64,000 nucleotides of DNA, from assembly GCA_029261715.1 (NCBI GenBank), contig JAJDAT010000001.1:186001-250000 (forward strand), given 5' to 3'. The position numbers and the translations under genes are program-made. This stretch comes from Nitrospinia bacterium. GTDB taxonomy: Bacteria > Nitrospinota > Nitrospinia > Nitrospinales > JAJDAT01. A model generated the notes under the pieces. That model was not told the origin of the DNA, searched no databases, and saw nothing but the letters and a program-made list of their open reading frames with translations. Shown here in pieces: positions 61,633-64,000 of the stretch (the first letter of the stretch is position 1; each line of letters opens with the position of its first letter).

Positions 61633-61680
61633 GTCACCCTGAGGCTCTCGAAGGGCGACCACAACTCAATAAGGATGCGG
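61633..61680 (+). repeat. Family B repeat, left copy 2
   Basis: Same as left copy 1 apart from GGATGCGG at its end, which creates an in-frame ATG (61675) before the GIY-YIG start. Confidence 0.9.
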
Positions 61681-61692
61681 TTTAGAACTACC

Positions 61693-61998
61693 ATGAAAAA
61701 CTACTATGTTTACATTTTGCAATGTAATGACGATAGCTATTACACAGGAGTCACAAACAATATTGAAAAGAGGTTTTACGAACATCAAAGTGGTTTAATC
61801 GAAAATTGCTATACACATTCTCGTAGACCTTTAAAATTAGCGGGTATTGAAAACTTTCAGGATATCAACCGAGCAATAGAAAGAGAAAAGCAAATCAAAG
61901 GATGGAAACGAATAAAAAAAGAAGCCTTAATAAAAAAACTATATAAAGATTTGCCAAAGCTTTCACTTAGATATACGCCAAATAAAATTAAGAACTAA
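61693..61998 (+). CDS. Single-domain GIY-YIG endonuclease (UPF0213/URI type)
   Basis: 101 residues from the ATG at 61693; the ATG at 61675 lies in the flanking repeat. Motif YYVYILQCNDDSYYTGVTNNIEKR in short pieces: YVY (GIY equivalent), YTG (YIG equivalent), the catalytic Arg in NNIEKRFYEH, and the conserved Glu in AIEREKQIKGW. Such small proteins are often misnamed excinuclease subunit C. Nuclease activity with DNA target unknown. Its strict framing by inverted repeats suggests it moves with, or acts on, those repeats. Confidence 0.88.
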   Translation: MKNYYVYILQCNDDSYYTGVTNNIEKRFYEHQSGLIENCYTHSRRPLKLAGIENFQDINRAIEREKQIKGWKRIKKEALIKKLYKDLPKLSLRYTPNKIKN

Positions 61999-61999
61999 G

Positions 62000-62029
62000 G
62001 TGGTCGCCCTTCGAGAACCTCAGGGTGAC
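62000..62029 (-). repeat. Family B repeat, right inverted copy
   Basis: GTGGTCGCCCTTCGAGAACC then TCAGGGTGAC; 29 of 30 nt match the reverse complement of the left copies. A GTG in it extends the next frame artificially. Confidence 0.9.
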
Positions 62030-62038
62030 ATTTTATAT

Positions 62039-63520
62039 ATGCACCCCATAATCAAAAAAACATTCGAAATTGACATCAGAGCCTTGGCCCTCTTTCGCAT
62101 TGGATTTGGGATTATATTATTCTGGGATTTAGCGATTAGAGCAGTCGATTTAGAAAACCACTACACCGATTTTGGCGTTTTAAATAGAAGCGAAGCCTTC
62201 AAAATATTAGACGACTACGCCTTTTCCATACATCTTGCAAACGGAACCCTATTCTTCCAAGCCATTTTATTCATCCTATCCTTTATTTTTGTCATTGGCC
62301 TTATAACTGGGTACAAAACTCGCTTATCCATAATAATTAGTTGGTTCCTTCTGTTATCTCTGCAAAATAGAAACAACATGCTTTTAAACGGCGCCGATGG
62401 ATTGAAAATCATTTTACTATTTTGGTCCGCCTTCCTACCCTTAGGCGCGCACTATTCAATAGATTCCATGTCTAACCAAAACTCTACGAATAAAAACGAT
62501 ACCCATCTTTCATTAGCTGGAGCAGGCTTGCTAATAATGAGCGTAGCCATTTTCTTTTTTGCAGTTTTTTATAAAAATGGCGATGAATGGTACCCAGATG
62601 GAACCGCTCTTTACTATGCGCTACATATAGGATCAAACGTCACTCATTTGGGGGTCTGGTTTCGCCAATTTGATTTCATCCTACAATGGGGATCGTATGC
62701 CACATTAGTCTTAGAGTTTTTTGGACCTATCCTAATTTTCATCACGTGTTGGAACTATACAATTCGCTTAATCATGATTGGAATATTTATTTTATTTCAA
62801 TCAAGCATTGCACTATTCCTGGCTATTGGAACTTATCCGTTCATAAACTTATTAACGCCTCTCCTATTTATTCCAAAGCAATATTGGGATATTTTTGAAA
62901 CCAATTCCCTATTTATTAAGATTTCACATGGATTAAACACAACGTTTTCCAAGTTTAAATTCTTTACAGAAGCTTCAACAGAAAAAGAAAATCCGCTCAA
63001 CGCTAAACTTACCGATCGATTTTCATTTCTTATTTTAATTTTCTTAATTATTTGGAATATCACCGAGCTACCGCAAATAAATTATAAGGCGCCAAGATTA
63101 ATTGGTAACACCTTAACGTTTTTTGGGTTGAACCAAAATTGGAATATGTATGGGCCAAGACCTCATGACCATAGCGGCTGGTATCTCATTTCTGGTAAGC
63201 TAATGGATGGAAGCGAAGTAGACGTTACAAAGCGAAAAAAAGGAAAGACGGACTTTTCACGCCCACAATACCTTGTCGATACCTACCTTAGCGAAAGGTG
63301 GAGAAAGTATTTAGACCAGACACGGTTCCGCTACGATTCGCAACGGCAATTACTAAATTACGGAAGGTTCATTTGTCGGTCATGGAATCGCGGAAAACCT
63401 GAGAACGAAAAATTAGGGACTTTCAAAATCCATTTCATGTGGGAAAAAACATTACTCAATTACAAAAAAGCCGAGATCATAGACGAAATCCTCTGGCATC
63501 ACGACTGTTTTGCTCCTTGA
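62039..63520 (+). CDS. HTTM-domain membrane protein (vitamin K-dependent carboxylase-like)
   Basis: 493 residues from the ATG at 62039; the in-frame GTG at 62000 is inside the repeat. The HTTM domain (about 10-300) opens IDIRALALFRIGFGIILFWDL and has several membrane helices plus the loop NRNNMLLNGADGL, characteristic of bacterial relatives of the gamma-glutamyl carboxylase family. The C-terminal about 140 residues are soluble (MYGPRPHDHSGWYL, WHHDCF). Bacterial HTTM proteins lack a proven function; some may be epoxidases or carboxylases. Stands alone after the GIY-YIG unit. Confidence 0.83.
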   Translation: MHPIIKKTFEIDIRALALFRIGFGIILFWDLAIRAVDLENHYTDFGVLNRSEAFKILDDYAFSIHLANGTLFFQAILFILSFIFVIGLITGYKTRLSIIISWFLLLSLQNRNNMLLNGADGLKIILLFWSAFLPLGAHYSIDSMSNQNSTNKNDTHLSLAGAGLLIMSVAIFFFAVFYKNGDEWYPDGTALYYALHIGSNVTHLGVWFRQFDFILQWGSYATLVLEFFGPILIFITCWNYTIRLIMIGIFILFQSSIALFLAIGTYPFINLLTPLLFIPKQYWDIFETNSLFIKISHGLNTTFSKFKFFTEASTEKENPLNAKLTDRFSFLILIFLIIWNITELPQINYKAPRLIGNTLTFFGLNQNWNMYGPRPHDHSGWYLISGKLMDGSEVDVTKRKKGKTDFSRPQYLVDTYLSERWRKYLDQTRFRYDSQRQLLNYGRFICRSWNRGKPENEKLGTFKIHFMWEKTLLNYKKAEIIDEILWHHDCFAP

Positions 63521-63695
63521 TTAGAGAATAGTTTCGTCTGTCATGAATATCTCATTGGGTTAACCTAGACATTGAGTGTAAAGATAAAGTGTGGTAAATT
63601 CCAAGGAGAACTAAATAAAATTTTAGGTTTATTGAAAAACAACCTTATGAGAACTTTTATAAATTTTAATATTTCTGCAAACAATCCCAAGTGAT

Positions 63696-64000
63696 ATGAA
63701 AAATTTAACTTTGGATTCATTGTTACAGTCTATAAACCAGGATTCTAGCGTAAATAGCATAATTCAGTCCTCACCAGTATGTCATAAAATTTTTGATCCC
63801 GATTTCAAACTACGGTTTATGAGTCAAAGTGGCGTCTCTGCTTTGCATATTGAAAATATCAATGATTTTTATGGACATACTTTCCCTACTGATTCCGCTC
63901 CCCAAACTACTCGCGATATCGTAAATGAACATATGCATCTCGCCTCTAAGGGTGAGACCAATACAATTGAATATTCTTTTGAAGTAGATGGCAATGTTAT
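63696..64000 (+). CDS. PAS-domain protein, 3' truncated by the window
   Basis: An ATG at 63696 opens a frame that remains open for 101 codons to the window end. It starts MKNLTLDSLLQSIN and continues SSPVCHKIFDPDFKLRFMSQSG, a PAS core (S-P-x-C ... D-x-x-x-x-L-R-F-x-S), then DFYGHTF and NEHMHLASKGETNTIEYSFEVDG. Presumably the sensor part of a kinase or GGDEF protein whose output domain lies beyond the window. Confidence 0.75.
   Translation, partial: MKNLTLDSLLQSINQDSSVNSIIQSSPVCHKIFDPDFKLRFMSQSGVSALHIENINDFYGHTFPTDSAPQTTRDIVNEHMHLASKGETNTIEYSFEVDGNV

Larger units (their letters stand above)
61551..62029. mobile_element. Candidate mobile unit: GIY-YIG gene framed by inverted repeats
   Basis: Two direct copies of a 48-nt sequence (61551-61598 and 61633-61680, one mismatch) lie left of the GIY-YIG gene, and an inverted 30-nt copy (62000-62029) starts 1 nt after its stop. 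The right copy matches the reverse complement of the left core at 29 of 30 positions. The same core is family B of the dispersed repeats in this window. The whole has the shape of a small element with terminal inverted repeats and one nuclease gene. Confidence 0.6.

Noticed and set aside
61551-61680. Two 48-nt direct repeats as a minimal CRISPR
   Set aside because: Only two copies, a third inverted copy lies beyond the GIY-YIG gene, and the core belongs to a dispersed repeat family.
61675-61998. Excinuclease ABC subunit C
   Set aside because: Only a GIY-YIG domain of about 100 residues; UvrC's other domains are absent.
1-64000. tRNA, rRNA or riboswitch genes
   Set aside because: Read for conserved tRNA arms, rRNA segments and common riboswitch cores; nothing convincing was found by eye.

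Overview
The window is a stretch of a Gram-negative, AT-rich bacterial chromosome. Evidence for an outer membrane is direct: several lipobox signal peptides, a complete RND efflux set with a TolC-type outer-membrane factor, and a TPR/beta-barrel protein. A periplasmic NrfHA-type cytochrome c nitrite reductase, a BLUF photoreceptor, a split cyanobacterial-type arginine dihydrolase/ornithine cyclodeaminase pair and a very high density of hybrid histidine kinases point to a free-living aquatic bacterium. My guess is Nitrospinota or a deltaproteobacterial-grade lineage, but no marker gene (rRNA, ribosomal protein) is present to prove it. No rRNA, tRNA or CRISPR array was seen.

Layout. 0-7 kb: a 5'-truncated HisKA_2 kinase and three related kinases (REC-kinase, membrane HAMP-PAS-kinase, REC-kinase) that share a conserved C-terminal tail. 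7-13 kb (minus strand): TPR-trypsin protease with a lipoprotein; pirin/HxlR/MFS operon; VOC and CDGSH proteins. 13.3-17.5 kb: PAS-sigma54 activator and a double-GAF hybrid kinase, separated by dispersed repeats. 17.5-19.1 kb: a degraded zone with repeats, gene relics and an AT-rich orphan membrane protein. 19-26 kb: arginine dihydrolase plus ornithine cyclodeaminase, cupin, a pyruvoyl decarboxylase of the PSD/PsiD type flanked by a duplicated small membrane-protein segment, a methyltransferase and an ATC-hydrolase-like protein. 26-38 kb: DUF3313-like lipoprotein, patatin lipoprotein, nrfHA, and an RND efflux operon (OMF, adaptor, pump, second DUF3313-like lipoprotein) with repeats between its cistrons. 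38-40 kb: DoxX, methyltransferase, BLUF. 40-53 kb: six multidomain signalling proteins. 53-61.5 kb: two FecR proteins with long exported Lys/Ala and Ser/Gly tails, TPR-porin, a stand-alone cNMP-binding protein and a CHASE2 adenylate cyclase. 61.5-64 kb: a GIY-YIG nuclease gene framed by inverted copies of the dispersed repeat, an HTTM membrane protein and the start of a PAS protein cut by the window edge.

How the genes may work together. The most coherent system is a predicted cyclic-nucleotide network at 44-61.5 kb. One CHASE2 class III cyclase with adenylate-cyclase-type residues lies near four proteins carrying closely similar CRP-type cNMP-binding domains: two hybrid histidine kinases, one GGDEF-EAL protein and one stand-alone domain. 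cAMP made in response to an envelope signal could therefore feed both phosphorelay and c-di-GMP output, with the FecR twins and the TPR-porin as candidate envelope partners. The second notable item is the GIY-YIG gene framed by 30-bp inverted repeats that belong to a repeat family scattered through the window, which looks like a small mobile unit.
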